Below, one piece after another: positions 43,801 through 55,328 of a stretch of DNA of 64,000 nt. Position 1 is the stretch's first letter, and every line of letters begins with the position of its first letter. This DNA comes from Paramacrobiotus metropolitanus (lineage: Eukaryota > Tardigrada > Eutardigrada > Parachela > Macrobiotidae). The stretch covers positions 1 through 64,000 of the forward strand of contig NW_026570263.1 of the NCBI RefSeq assembly GCF_019649055.1, written 5' to 3'. The position numbers and the translations under genes are program-made. Under the pieces are notes generated by a model. The model searched no databases. It saw nothing but the letters and a program-made list of their open reading frames with translations, and was not told where the DNA came from.

Positions 43801-46800
43801 CCATTTAACACAGTACATACCTTTTTAAACAGTTCAGGACACCGTCGTCGGCTCAGTTGGATACCCCATAGGCAACGGTCTATAGATGCACTTGGTCAGA
43901 TCTACCGATGAAAGTCTACTTTTCTGACTTGATTACCTCATCAACAAATTGCAACGAGCCGTGGTTGTTAACCACATTAGAGCAACGCGAGCGCAAGCGC
44001 CAACACCACGGGATTTGTTAAAGTGGAAAAGTGTTACATGACACTCTTCGTGCGGGCAGACAAATTATGCTCTTGACCACCAGTTGATAGTAGCGCCTCG
44101 CGCTTCGTGTTCGGTGCAGATAAGTATCTACTGGATATAAGCGCGGAAAACTGTTGGCTGTAGGTTTGAGCTGCGGGAAACACTCGCAGTTGTTTGCTTA
44201 TTCCGCCCGCACCTTTAACCGGCGGTGAAGCACACGAAAAATGGGAAAACCGTTCAGTCAAGATATCATTTAATCCCGCAGACGGAAGGTACGGACTATG
44301 GTCCGACGGAACTGAGAAGCTCCTCAAGAAACTGCCCGCGAATGCCAAAGCAAATGCCACCGGCCAGAAAAAAAAAGAGTTTCTCTCGGAACGAAGTGGT
44401 ATATGTGCTGCGAACGGCACCTGACCAGAATAGCATTGATGAACCGTTTTTTTACTAAATTAGTTTATTGGTCTCTTGTTGAAAAAATTGCGATAAATCT
44501 GCAGCCAAGCTACCCTCACATGATCAGAACAAACGTTTGGCATGGCAAGCTAAACAGAGAGCGTTATTTCCGGTTGCAGAAAATCATATTCTGTGAGACA
44601 GACCCACATGGCGTCAGCTAAGGCGCGCTATCGATGCTGGTTGAATCAATTCATTGACTTGCAAGTTGCCACTTGCTGTGCGGATCAATTAGCCGGCAAA
44701 CGTTAGTGCAGCGGGATGCGTGTCGAGCAACAGTGCAGATAAAAGGAATCAATTCAGGAATCAATTATCTCATTCACTGCAGTTTAATGGTCGACACGAT
44801 CGGCTTTTGCCAGTTATCGCACTTATGTACGTATAGAAGTTTACACACTGCCTTATACAATGCCGTTTGCCGCAACAACTGATAGACGACCAGTCTATCC
44901 AATGGCAATAACAAGGGCAAAATTTTGTCTGTCCATTTTAAATTGTAAACAGTACTGTATACAACAACCAGGAAATGATTATCCCGTAAAAATCCACGCT
45001 GCTCTGGAATTGTTGCCCATAACGTCAGCACTTATTCAACACTTTGATTCTCGCATAAAAAACAACATTACTGTCTATACTATACATTCCGGTTGAGTCG
45101 CAGCATTCTTAGCGGTGGTGAGAAATCCAATATCCGATGCACGTATTAGGTTTACACGCATTGCTTGTCAACTTCCGTTGTACGGCGCTCTTGTCTTTCC
45201 TTGATACAACTCATTTTTTGCGGGGATCTGTATTGGTTGCAGAAAGCACTTCTGACTTACCAAAAGTCTCATTATGAACCGATGCTCTTCAAATTTTGCA
45301 TGAAAACACACATTACTATGAAGATCGTTTTGGTACCGAACCAGCTTTCTACCATTTTTTTCAAACTTTAAAATGAATTTCAAAAATTTTAAAAATTAAT
45401 TTAAAATTTGAAAAAATGGTAAACCATGTCTACGAATACAAATTCTTTGGCTACAAAATGTCATAAAGCAACGCAAAAAATTGCTTAGGAGTGGGCGACG
45501 GCGGAAGTTCCCGTGTATGTACCCGAATGCGGTACTATGTACCAGGCCAAATCCCTTAACATCTGCATATCCAGGCTTTGTTGAATTAAAAATTGTGGCA
45601 TGATAGTATGCAAGATGTAGGTATGCACGAACGAGATATTTCCTCATTACATGTCTAACAAGCTCGACAAAGACAATTTGCGCAATGGGGATGATTAATC
45701 GATTAGCGACATTTCATTATGCGAAAACTATCTGGTGTGTTGCTTGGGGTGCAACGGCAATTGAGCGAAGGGATCAGCGACACACCCACCCGGAAAAAAG
45801 TTGTCCCCTTAAATCCCAACCGCAGTTTATGAGCTGTGTGGCCGTGTGAGAGTTTCATACAACAAATGTGCGCTTAACTGGTTAAAACGAGCTTCGTTTC
45901 TTTAGTAATCCGTAAAGCTGCAACATGAAATTCAAGTAAAAAGAAACACCAACTTGCAGTGTGTAATCGTTGAGCCGGCTACGGCACGTGTTGTCTGCAC
46001 TGACTCTGCAGTCGTCTTTAGCATCCCGCTGCCATTTTTATAACATATTTTTTTTAACTTTAGTCACGACTTAAGCAGGCATAACGTATGCGGTACCGCT
46101 TCACTGCGTGTTAAATTCATCGATTCATTTTACACTGCACAACAAAATTATTAATATAATGTTCATATAAATTAAATTATTATGTCCATTTTTCCATCAA
46201 TTTGGCTGTTTTACCGCCATAAGGAGAAGCGCCGGCATCTGTCTCTGTAATACCGTGCTGCTCTTGCAGCTTTTATGCCGTATTGTTGTTGCGGCGTTAT
46301 CCTCCTGGGATGAAACTGGCCGGATCATCCGATTATTATTTGGCTGATAAGGTCAGGTCCAACCCATACTGCATTGTCATGCACAGTTTGATAAAGGTTC
46401 TCGTTAGTCGTTAGTAGCTCGTTACCATGCGGTGCAAATCAATGTGCAGGTAAATGTTATTGCCTAATTAATGTTTAATGTCTGTCGCTGTGTTATTACT
46501 AATTACTGTCCGTCTGTGTATATAATATATTCTATGTAAGAGTTTGTTCGTTGTTATTTTAATAGCGACAGCCGATAAAATTGCCTGCCTGAGTATGCCC
46601 AAGTACATGAGCAAAGTATTGTACAGTACATGGACTGCTAAGTGCACAAATAAGAAACTCAACATGGCGCAATAACTGGTATTTCTGTTCCATCTACCGT
46701 GCTAGCGTACAACTTGTCCTGTGATTTACGTTGTACGTGTAAAAGCTGCATTACGTACGAGTGCCACTACATCACTTCTACCACAATGACAAGAGTTTTT

Positions 46801-48016
46801 TCCTTGCAGTTATACATAAGAGGAAAATACATGGAATTCGCGTGCATAAACGAGGCAATGTATCAGGTTAAGAAGGTTGTTGCGGGTTAATCGGGGTTAT
46901 TTTGTTGCCGTCTTAATTAAATTCACAAACCCAGATGAGACAAGGCAGTCAGCGCGAGCGCTCGATAATTTTTTTCTGCAGGAGGTCGCCGTTGGCCGAC
47001 TGTGTCGAGGACGGAGCAAGTTGTTTCGGCCTTGGTTCAAGTGTAATTATTCCCATCGGACTGCGAGAACCGGTCTGATGTGCAACGACGTCGCTGAGGG
47101 AAGAAACGGTGAAATTACATCGTCATCATTTTGCGGGAATGAGGATGAATCTCCGTCTGTGTGACCATTGCTAGAGCGCTAATTTCTGATGCGTCACCGG
47201 ACAGCCGCAGCTGATTAGGCCGCTCTTTAGGCGGATTATTAGCGTCGCGCAGCGGATTCATCTACCGCACACGTGAACCCGCTTAAGCTCCATTCACGAC
47301 TGCAGGCGCATTTTCAGGGCTAATGCGCGTACCCATCCGCAGCCGGCTCAGTTGTTGATGACCGTCTTCTCGCGATTTCGGCACGGAGAATTTTTTCTTT
47401 GGTGATTCCACTTTCAAGCACGCGCGTAAATGTATTTACAGTAGACTCTCTTTAAAGTTACCTTCTGGTAGAGTTTTCGAAATTTCTCTTGATCTTTACG
47501 ACCATGATGGACCATCGATCAGTTAATTACGAGAGAGACGTAGTTAATGTTCTCCAGTGGAAGAAATTTGAACGTTCCCGGCTTTCATTGTAAATCTTCC
47601 GATGCAGCGGTTGTACACCAGGGTTGTCAGGCCGTTCAGTGTCGGAACTATAAGATGCTTGACTTCCGTTGCTCGGCTTTCAGTTTGTTATTGTACCTGC
47701 GAAAGCAATGGGCTTGATGGTGAAGTACATCAATGTACCCAGGCCAGTATATTAATGTACCCACTACCCAGGTAATGTCTGGTTATAGCTGATCCCAGGA
47801 TAATCTGTGGGAAGAGCGCAGAAGACACGGTATCCGCTTCCTGTTGCGAGATCAGGACTAACATTTTACTCTATTTAAAAAGCACACATTTCGTATTACC
47901 TGGCAGATTTTTACAAGGATACTTTTTGCTTTGCATGGACATTCTGAACTTTGCTTTGGACTTTGTGGGCTTCTATGCGGTTGTGCTAATGCTGCTGCGC
48001 ACTTTGTAGAAGGGCT
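43801..48016. other. Intergenic, mostly featureless
   Basis: Apart from the foldback fragment at 45260-45559, no gene or RNA was recognised. Frames at 44034-44420 (minus), 44194-44458 (plus) and 46877-47164 (plus) show no domain or splice support. The final few hundred bases should carry the promoter of receptor 1. Confidence 0.45.
45260..45559. mobile_element. Foldback element, TTAAGGG family, partial copy 2
   Basis: It ends in GGCCAAATCCCTTAA (TTAA at 45556-45559), as does the complete copy at 57972-58381, and shares 'ATGTACCCGAAT', 'GTACTATGTACC' and 'AAAATGTCATAAAGCAA'. The inner part (CCAAAAGTCTCATTATGAACC) is inverted relative to that copy, and is shared with the copy at 24670. Its left terminus cannot be found, so it is truncated or rearranged. 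Confidence 0.65.
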
Positions 48017-50555
48017 ATGGCAACGATCTTGAACAGCAGCGCGCCCAGCGTCAATCTGACGGAGTGCGGTTGGCCGGTAATTCCTCTGCGGCCACCAGTC
48101 GCGAGCGCCACGATATTCGCCGACTGGATGTATTCTCCTACCCGTTCCTGCTGGCGTTGGCCACCCTGGGCAACACGCTCAACATTATCATCCTCAAGCG
48201 CGAGAAACCCTGCACCTCTAAGAACGTCTATTTGATCGCCATCGCCGCGTCTGACATGATATTCAAGTAAGGTAGCACACCGTCGTTAATCTGGTACCGA
48301 TGTTCGTATCGCTCGTTCCATGTTATTTTACAGCGATTTTTTTTATGTTTCTTACACGATACAACAAAATTCGAGCACAAAATGTATCGACAAATTTCGG
48401 TTTTCCATGTTTTAAGTTGTACCATACATATACCTTTTTTATGTTTCTTCTGTTTTCTGATGTTTTTTCCTGTTCTTATATACGTATCTAGCTCATATTA
48501 GTTTTCGTTTCGATTCGTTTTTCGTTTTATATGATAGTGGTTTATTTGTAGGTGGAGCGCGCTTATGTTCTACATAATTAATTTCGACGGAGAGGTGCAC
48601 GGGATGCCGCGACCGCACCTGTACGCTGCCGTCCGGCCAATCCAAGGTTTCGGCGCTTTTTGTCAAGAGACAGCTGCCGTGTTTTCCTCCTGGTGAGTTT
48701 CACCGCTCACAGTGCCATTTACGCAAAAATCACAAAGCATGTTCACTTACGTATTGTTCAATGGACGGTTGCGAAGACACGCATAATGATGCCGTTATAT
48801 TTATAGGGTTATCGTGGCGTTCAGCGTGGAGCGCTTCATTGCCATCAAGTACCCACTGCGGCATATGATCAAGGATAATCTCCGTCAGTCACGTGTCAAC
48901 ATTGGCGCAATTCTCTTCAGTGCCGTCCTACTGGTAATCCATCGCTTAGTGGACTACTACCACTATTATGTCCGCTACGGCGGGACGAACGCGCCGCACC
49001 GGCGTACGACGATTCTCTTGAGCTGGAACCTCATCTATACCTGGCTAATTGTACGTATTTAGTACTATGTACACATTTTCATGTTGTGATGCTAATCGCT
49101 AGAAGACGCTGTCTAGGCATTCATAAAAAGTTTCTAATGTAATAACGTGTTCAGAAAAAAGCGTCTTATGTTGACGGAGCGTTCATACGAACTGTTGAAC
49201 CGATTTCATCGCTTGACCAAACGTAGGTTTAGCAAGTCGTTCGTCTATAAAATCTATTGTATACTGGTATCGCGGTCCGGCGGAAAAAAATATCTTCAAG
49301 ACTTCAACAGTAAGCTTAGGCTGAAATTTATGTTATTAATTGCGTCTATTAATACGGAGGCTTCGCCTTCATAATCTGATTGGAACTTTGAATCCTGCAC
49401 TGCGTAACACTGACCAAATACGTCCTCTAAGCAGGTTACCTTTTAAAGTACGTTATTTTTTAACTCAAGGACAGAGAGTTTGGTTGTTTTTCTAATGCTT
49501 AAAAATTTTTTTAACCGTAAAGTACTGTGGTGCCAAGTGAATTCCGCACCATTTCGTAAAGCGTGATACGCTAGAGCTGTATATGGGGTTCAGCGTTCGC
49601 TGAACGCGCTGAACAGCGTCTGGCTGCCAGTAGTAAAGGGCCGAGCGTTGCTTACTCTTGAAAAATCGTTCCTGCTTCAGAACGGCTCTCTGTCAAGACT
49701 TACAGACTTGAATTCAATCAAAAAAACATTTTTACATTAATTGATGTTTACAAAACATGTGAACTGTATCACGTATTGTCTAGCTGCTGGTTCGAAACGC
49801 TTTGTCGTACCCACACGTACTACTGAATGTGAATTTTTTCAAATCGCTTGTTCAGGCAGTTCATAAGCTTGTAGACAGTGAACCCGCTGAACGCTAGAGC
49901 CGCCCATACAGCGCTTGTCTCGCATGCTGTACGAAAAAGTGCGGAATTCACTTGGCACCACAGTAGTGTACCCGAGTTTGCGTTTTATGGTACTTGATCG
50001 AATTAGCTTTATAGACTGGAATTGCCTTGACGACCTTGTATCGTCATTCTGGTTCTCAACGCGGCACTCCTCCGCGAAATTCTGCGGACGAAAAGCTTCA
50101 GCATGACGCACGCGTACGCCACGCAGACGTCCTCTGGCAGCTGCGACAGCTCCCTCAGTTCCGCCACCAACCACAGTAATCGCTCCGCCGCCCGTCCGGA
50201 GAAGAACGCGCTGGTCTTGTTGGCCGGCGTGGTGCTGCTCTTCCTCGTCACACAGCTGCCCGTCATCGTCAACAACGTTCTCAGCCTTCTGGACAAATCC
50301 TGCATCCGCGAGTACCCGAAGACCTGGCAGCGCTTCGCCACACCGGTCTGCAATTTCCTCCTCAACTTGAACTTCTCCTGTAATTTCCTGGTATACTGTA
50401 GTGCTGATAAGAAGTTCCGCAATAACGTTTATCAGCTGTGTCGTGCAGCACCGCCGGCGAATTCCGGTGCGTCCAATCGCAGGGAGCAGTTTCGGTTGAA
50501 TAGCGGACATCGGGCTGATAAGGCTGCCGTGCCGCTGACTGCAAAGACGCCGTGA
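48017..50555 (+). pseudogene. Class A (rhodopsin-like) GPCR 1, frame-disrupted in two places
   Basis: Four exons at the same positions as receptor 2: 48017-48266, 48552-48692 (141 nt), 48807-49050 (244 nt) and 50015-50555. Readable parts: NLTECGWPV, TM1 with LATLGNTLNIIIL, KNVYLIAIAASD, FCQE, VERFIAIKYPL at the end of TM3, SFSMTHAYAT, TM6 LLAGVVLLFLVTQLP and TM7 ending NFLVYC. Exon 1 lacks one base between GWPVI and TSRERH, and its length is one short of the phase its paralogue needs. Exon 4 breaks at about 50038 between IALTTL and IVILVLN, where the frame used downstream has a TGA at 50028. Either this copy is becoming a pseudogene or the sequence has errors. The ligand is unknown; the closest feel is peptide (FMRFamide-type) receptors. 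Confidence 0.75.
49523..49965. mobile_element. MITE-like inverted repeat in intron 3 of receptor 1
   Basis: 49523-49558 and 49930-49965 are inverted copies over 36 bases with two mismatches (TACTGTGGTGCCAAGTGAAT at the outer end). Weaker pairing continues inward for about 50 more bases. There is no open frame of note. It accounts for much of the enlarged third intron of receptor 1. Confidence 0.65.
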
Positions 50556-50780
50556 ACGAAAGGCATTCGAACACGTGTCCCATGCGATAGATGCGCTATT
50601 ACTGCCACGCCGAATTTACTGTGAACGATGCGCTGACCGTGTTGTTGAGGGCAAGTCACTTGCGATGGCTGGTTCCTGCGTTTTCTTTCTCTGTGTTCGT
50701 TCCGCATACACTTTCACTTTTCGTGCGATGATAAAAAGGAAAGAAGCAATAAATCAATTTGATGTCCTGTATAATGACAA

Positions 50781-50849
50781 TGTGTCTTCCGACATAACTT
50801 ATACGTACCTGTACTGTACAGGTCCATACAAGTTATGTCGGAGGACATA
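50781..50849. other. Imperfect hairpin downstream of receptor 1
   Basis: TGTGTCTTCCGACATAACTT at 50781-50800 pairs with 50830-50849 in 18 of 20 positions. The loop itself contains a near-palindrome (CCTGTACTGTACAGG). It lies about 230 bases after the receptor 1 stop codon. Confidence 0.7.
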
Positions 50850-51233
50850 CCCACATACACCATGTACATACATGTACACGTACACCGCTGAAAATGCGCT
50901 ATGTAGTAAAATATAGCAGTTTATTTCTTTCCCGTCAGATCTCCCCTCGCCAAACTAGTGAGACCAACTAACCAAAACTGTAAAGCCGACGTAATAATTT
51001 TTCATCGATACGACACTACTTGACCTTTCCATCCTTTACTCGCCAGATGGAAGGCCTTATTTCGCGCCACATGTACCGTAGTGATTTTCGCAAGCATTGG
51101 CGTTATGCATAAAAATTCTAAAGACGCAAAATTGTTTGGTTGTGTTTTAATAAATAATATATGGCGAAATCGAAATAGCGCTGTAATTTTTTATTTTATA
51201 ACACACTCATGAATTTGATAATCGATAACAGTC

Positions 51234-51317
51234 ACAGCAACATTTGTTCAACATTACAGCAACTTTATTACAGTAACATTTGCTCAACATTACAGCAGCT
51301 TTATTACAACAACATTT
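51234..51317. repeat. 36-bp tandem repeat, two copies plus part of a third
   Basis: Units at 51234-51269 and 51270-51305 differ in a few bases; a partial third follows. A short frame across it repeats NICSTLQQLYY, which is a by-product of the 36-base period. Confidence 0.85.
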
Positions 51318-54300
51318 CTTCTAATGTGTACATTATGGGTCATACAATGTTATGGCAATGTGGTTATGGCAGTTCTTACCCATCACGGCTATTTTATTCT
51401 ACTACGTTCCTGCATTCGCAAGTTGATGCAACAAACCTCATACACAGTATTGTGACAGTAATAAAATAAAAGGCACGGATTTAAACAGTGTTTAATGAAA
51501 TGCCCCGTTTAACCTCACTAAATAACGCAACAAAATAGTGGTCATCACTTGTACATGAAGCACTGCCAGTTGATTAAAACCTCCTATCGCTGTAACTTCA
51601 TTATCAGCTAATCACATCACCCATACAGCGCATATCGATAATCCATTGCAACCCGGCATTGAGAGTAATTTGTCGATAAGTGCTTCCTTACAATACAGCC
51701 CATTCCCACGCCTTTGTGTTGACTGGGAATCCGTTGACGCCAGCACGACCCTGTAGCGCTCTTCTGCTGGAGCATCATTATGGAGGAAATGTGTTTTAGG
51801 CGCTGATCGTAATGTGGACGTTTCCCACCCTTTCCTTTGCAAACTTCTATGCAGCTTGAACTGATGGGGAGCGTGAGGCCGTGACGCAAGAGACATCAAG
51901 GTTTACTACTCCACAATCACTCTGTACAATCAACAAATGCTTCCTTCCGTCTGCCTTCAAGACGTTTCATTAAAATTTTCCCAGTATTTTTCTCGCCACA
52001 CTCTGTGTAATTTTCCATAGACACCAACTTGACAAGCAAACCATCAGTTTTCTAACAAACGCTGCGATACATTTAAAATTGTAAATTCATTTTGGGTACG
52101 ATTTATTCCTCAGCGATTATAAAGCAAACTTAAGTTGCAAAATTAGAATGGTTATAAAACGCGATAAATACGATGTGTAGATTACAAGCGATTCTTCTTT
52201 AATCCGCCCGCGTAGGCGGCCATCAAAATGACGGACAAAAGTTTGTGTTGCGTGGCGGCGATTAATGCGAGCCACCTGCCGGAGTCGCGATTAAACGGGT
52301 CTCATCCGCGGATCATGCAAATTGCGGCCCGGCCAACGGGGCATCAATGCCGGCATGTAAAACACAGGCAGCCAACCGCTGGGATATTTTCACGCATTAC
52401 AACCGCGAACGCCGACTGCGCCGGTCGTCCCGCTCGATCCCATATCGACTGCCGGGCTGTGTCGATCAATTAACTTGCCCACTCGGTAAACCGCAAACCG
52501 CAAACTCCACCAGCTGAACGTACTTCCGCATAAACGCTCCAGCTGGCTGACGATGCAGCCAACACGGGCTGTCACTTTGCCGCTGCGCATCTTCGCTTCT
52601 ATGTACATATTCCATGTCGGTTGATCTTGTTTTAAAATGGGATACAACGGCAATCTGTTCCGCTGGATGATCATGTTCCGCTAATCACGTGACGTAATCT
52701 TCTACCGTAATTTGTCAACCGCAATTTTTTGTGTATCGAACAATCTTCGTATTTATATTGCACCGTAATTTGTCGATCGGAATTTTGCCTAATTTCCTTA
52801 TAAACTTTCATGACGCGTGTATGGATGGAAATCGGACGGCCAGGAAAATAAATAGTGACACAAGCTGTCACACTTATTACCGTATTACTCCGCCTGTCAC
52901 TGCCTGATTGCCTCCTCATGGGCGCATCGCGCTGTGCGCTTATTTATTCCTGCCACAAATTATTTCCGTCCACTCTTCCTGCATTATTCATCTCCAGCGC
53001 AGTGCAACGCCGTCGTCAGTGACCCGTCCGTGTTCCCGGCGAAACTGGAGCACGATTGTGGAGTTTGCGCTAATTATCCACTGAAGAAGATATCCTGATT
53101 GGGCGTCCCGAAGCGTCTCCTAACAAAATCCCCGGCAATTGTTACGCGTGACCGGCATGGCGATCACGTGAGCGCCGCGTAACGAACGGTATCGCTGTTA
53201 ATTACCTCGTGGCTGCGTCCCTTTGGGTGGACGTAGCGTGGAACAGTAATTACGTGTCACTACAGAATATACAAGTAGACATTCCCGGCGCTCTTCCCGA
53301 ATCCAGAGCGTAGCGCTATATCCAGTTGCAGTCCATGTTAATCCGCAGCGCAACCGGCATCCGATCCACGCAACGGTAAAGCGATAGTTGTCTGTGTTTG
53401 CGCTTGTACCATACAGTCTGCGCGCTGCGAACGACCGTAGTTAGAATCATCAACATTTTGGCCGGGATTGCCGGGATTCAAGTGCGATCTTATCCCGGGA
53501 TAAGTGTGGACATAACAATCCCCTGAAGACCCGGCGCGGAATCGCAGCCTATACGGTAAGTGAATGCGTAAGCGTATTATGTAATACCAGCTTTAAAAGC
53601 AAGTTATAGGCTTTGTAAAATAAACACGTGCAAATTTATAACGCTGAAATTGTGTATTTTCTTGAGTATTTTATATCGTAAATATTCAGCGCTGCGCTGC
53701 GTTTTTTTGCCGTTTTAATGCGAGTTTATTGAGTTGATTTAGGATGCAGTGACGCGCAGCATTATGCGTGGCGCGCTCAAGTAGGATTTCCTGGATAAGC
53801 GTGCACATGCGAAGCACGTGTTGATTCGCAACTGGAAATGGCTGTTTTCTTATGCGCAATCGTTTATGCCATAACCCACTTGAACCAGTGCCGCGGCGCT
53901 TTGCCAAGTGGTGATTATATTTTTCCCCCACAAACGTAAATATTGCCGCAACGCGGCTGTACAATGCGCCCAATCGCTCCGCTGTACAATTCCGCGTCAA
54001 TAGCGGATGTTATTTCAACGGACGGCGAACAAAGCGTTATTGCTGAGTCATTGTGTGGGCCGTTCTCTAACCAGCGCGCATTTCCAGCCGACATTAAGCA
54101 ACATTTCCATATACAGAAATAAATCGTTTAATTACTGGCTTCTTTCATTTTTAACCAGCAGCGAAGTGATCCACGATTTAATGAAGTTCTGACGAAGATA
54201 ATTCGATCTGAATGTTTTTAAGTGAAAATGACCTTGGGTGCCGGGCGAGGCCGCTCGCTGACCTTTAAAAGCGGGACCCACAAATAATCCTGAAGTCCGC

Positions 54301-55087
54301 AATATACATTTTCGGTAATGTGTTTTCGGCGTATGTTGTTGTCGCTGCGAGCTTCGATCTCGTCCCAACACGTAACTAAATCAGCGCTCAAGTAATGACA
54401 TTCGCCGGGGTAACCGGAGCCGTGGCTGTTGCGGTAATAGCTGACGGCGAGGATTAGCTGGACTATTAACGTCAGCGCGCCATATTCATTACCATGTAGC
54501 CATCCTGATGTTGCGCTGCATTCTTGCGCCGCTCGGGGCCCTGCAACATATTACACACTCGTTCGCCTTGACATTCCCCGCATTCATCAGCGTGGATGAT
54601 TTTTCTTTAGCCGGGAAAAAAATCATCTACATGATGGATGTGTAGTAAATTGTTGGGAAATTTTTTACGCTCTAATTAGCCGGTGAGGCAAGAATGATGT
54701 GTACATCGTTATTCGATGGAAAGGGCAGTGTGTATCGGTAATCCATATTGTTCGATAAACATTAGTCAACGTGGTTGAATCGGTCTCATCAAAACTCTCA
54801 CGCTTCCTTATTTGCTATGCTGTATGCCAATCGATGCTGGCGTATTGCGTGGCCAGTGTAATGATGTTCTCGATCTTTAGCTTGTTAATGTCAGCGGCAC
54901 ACTGAGTGTAAGTCCGTGTATTTTACAAGTTTGTCCCTAATTTCTGTATTAAAGGTAGAGACAGAACGTACTGTGCAGTATTTAGCGCGAAAGATGCGCT
55001 ATGAACGATTGCCAATACACTACGTGTACCACAATGGCTGATTCACTCCTCGCATTATCTAAAGTGGTTATAAAGGAGAGAAGTTAA

Positions 55088-55255
55088 TATTTTATAATTT
55101 ATATCGATAGTTTATAATTATTTAGATCGATATTTGGCTATGCATCAGCCATATCAAACGCATGTAGGCGTGGCGCGTCCTGCAAATGGACTTGTACGTA
55201 ACGCGTGAATGTGTATATTTCGTTGTATAAATGCGATAGAAATTACGACGCGAGC
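55088..55255. repeat. Dispersed repeat, copy 2 (upstream of receptor 2)
   Basis: Related in the same orientation to 28199-28402 (shared ATAATTTATATCGATA-like, TTTAGATCGATA, GTGGCGCG and ATGCGATAGAAATTACG parts). It ends about 75 bases before the receptor 2 start codon, so it may form part of that gene's promoter or 5' UTR. Confidence 0.6.
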
Positions 55256-55328
55256 TTGTAAAGCGCAGAGTAGCTAACGTACATGATAAATACAGCACGG
55301 TTGATGATCGATCATTGCAGATAAGAGG

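Larger units (their letters stand above)
50556..55087. other. Intergenic between receptors 1 and 2
   Basis: Besides the hairpin at 50781 and a short repeat at 51234, no gene was recognised. Frames at 51612-51899 and 53686-54000 (both minus) have no domain, signal peptide or splice support. Confidence 0.45.

Noticed and set aside
48084-48108. Reading the receptor 1 frame break as a tiny intron (GTAATT...CCACCAG)
   Set aside because: It would be about 22 nt, too short to splice, and removing it does not restore the downstream frame.
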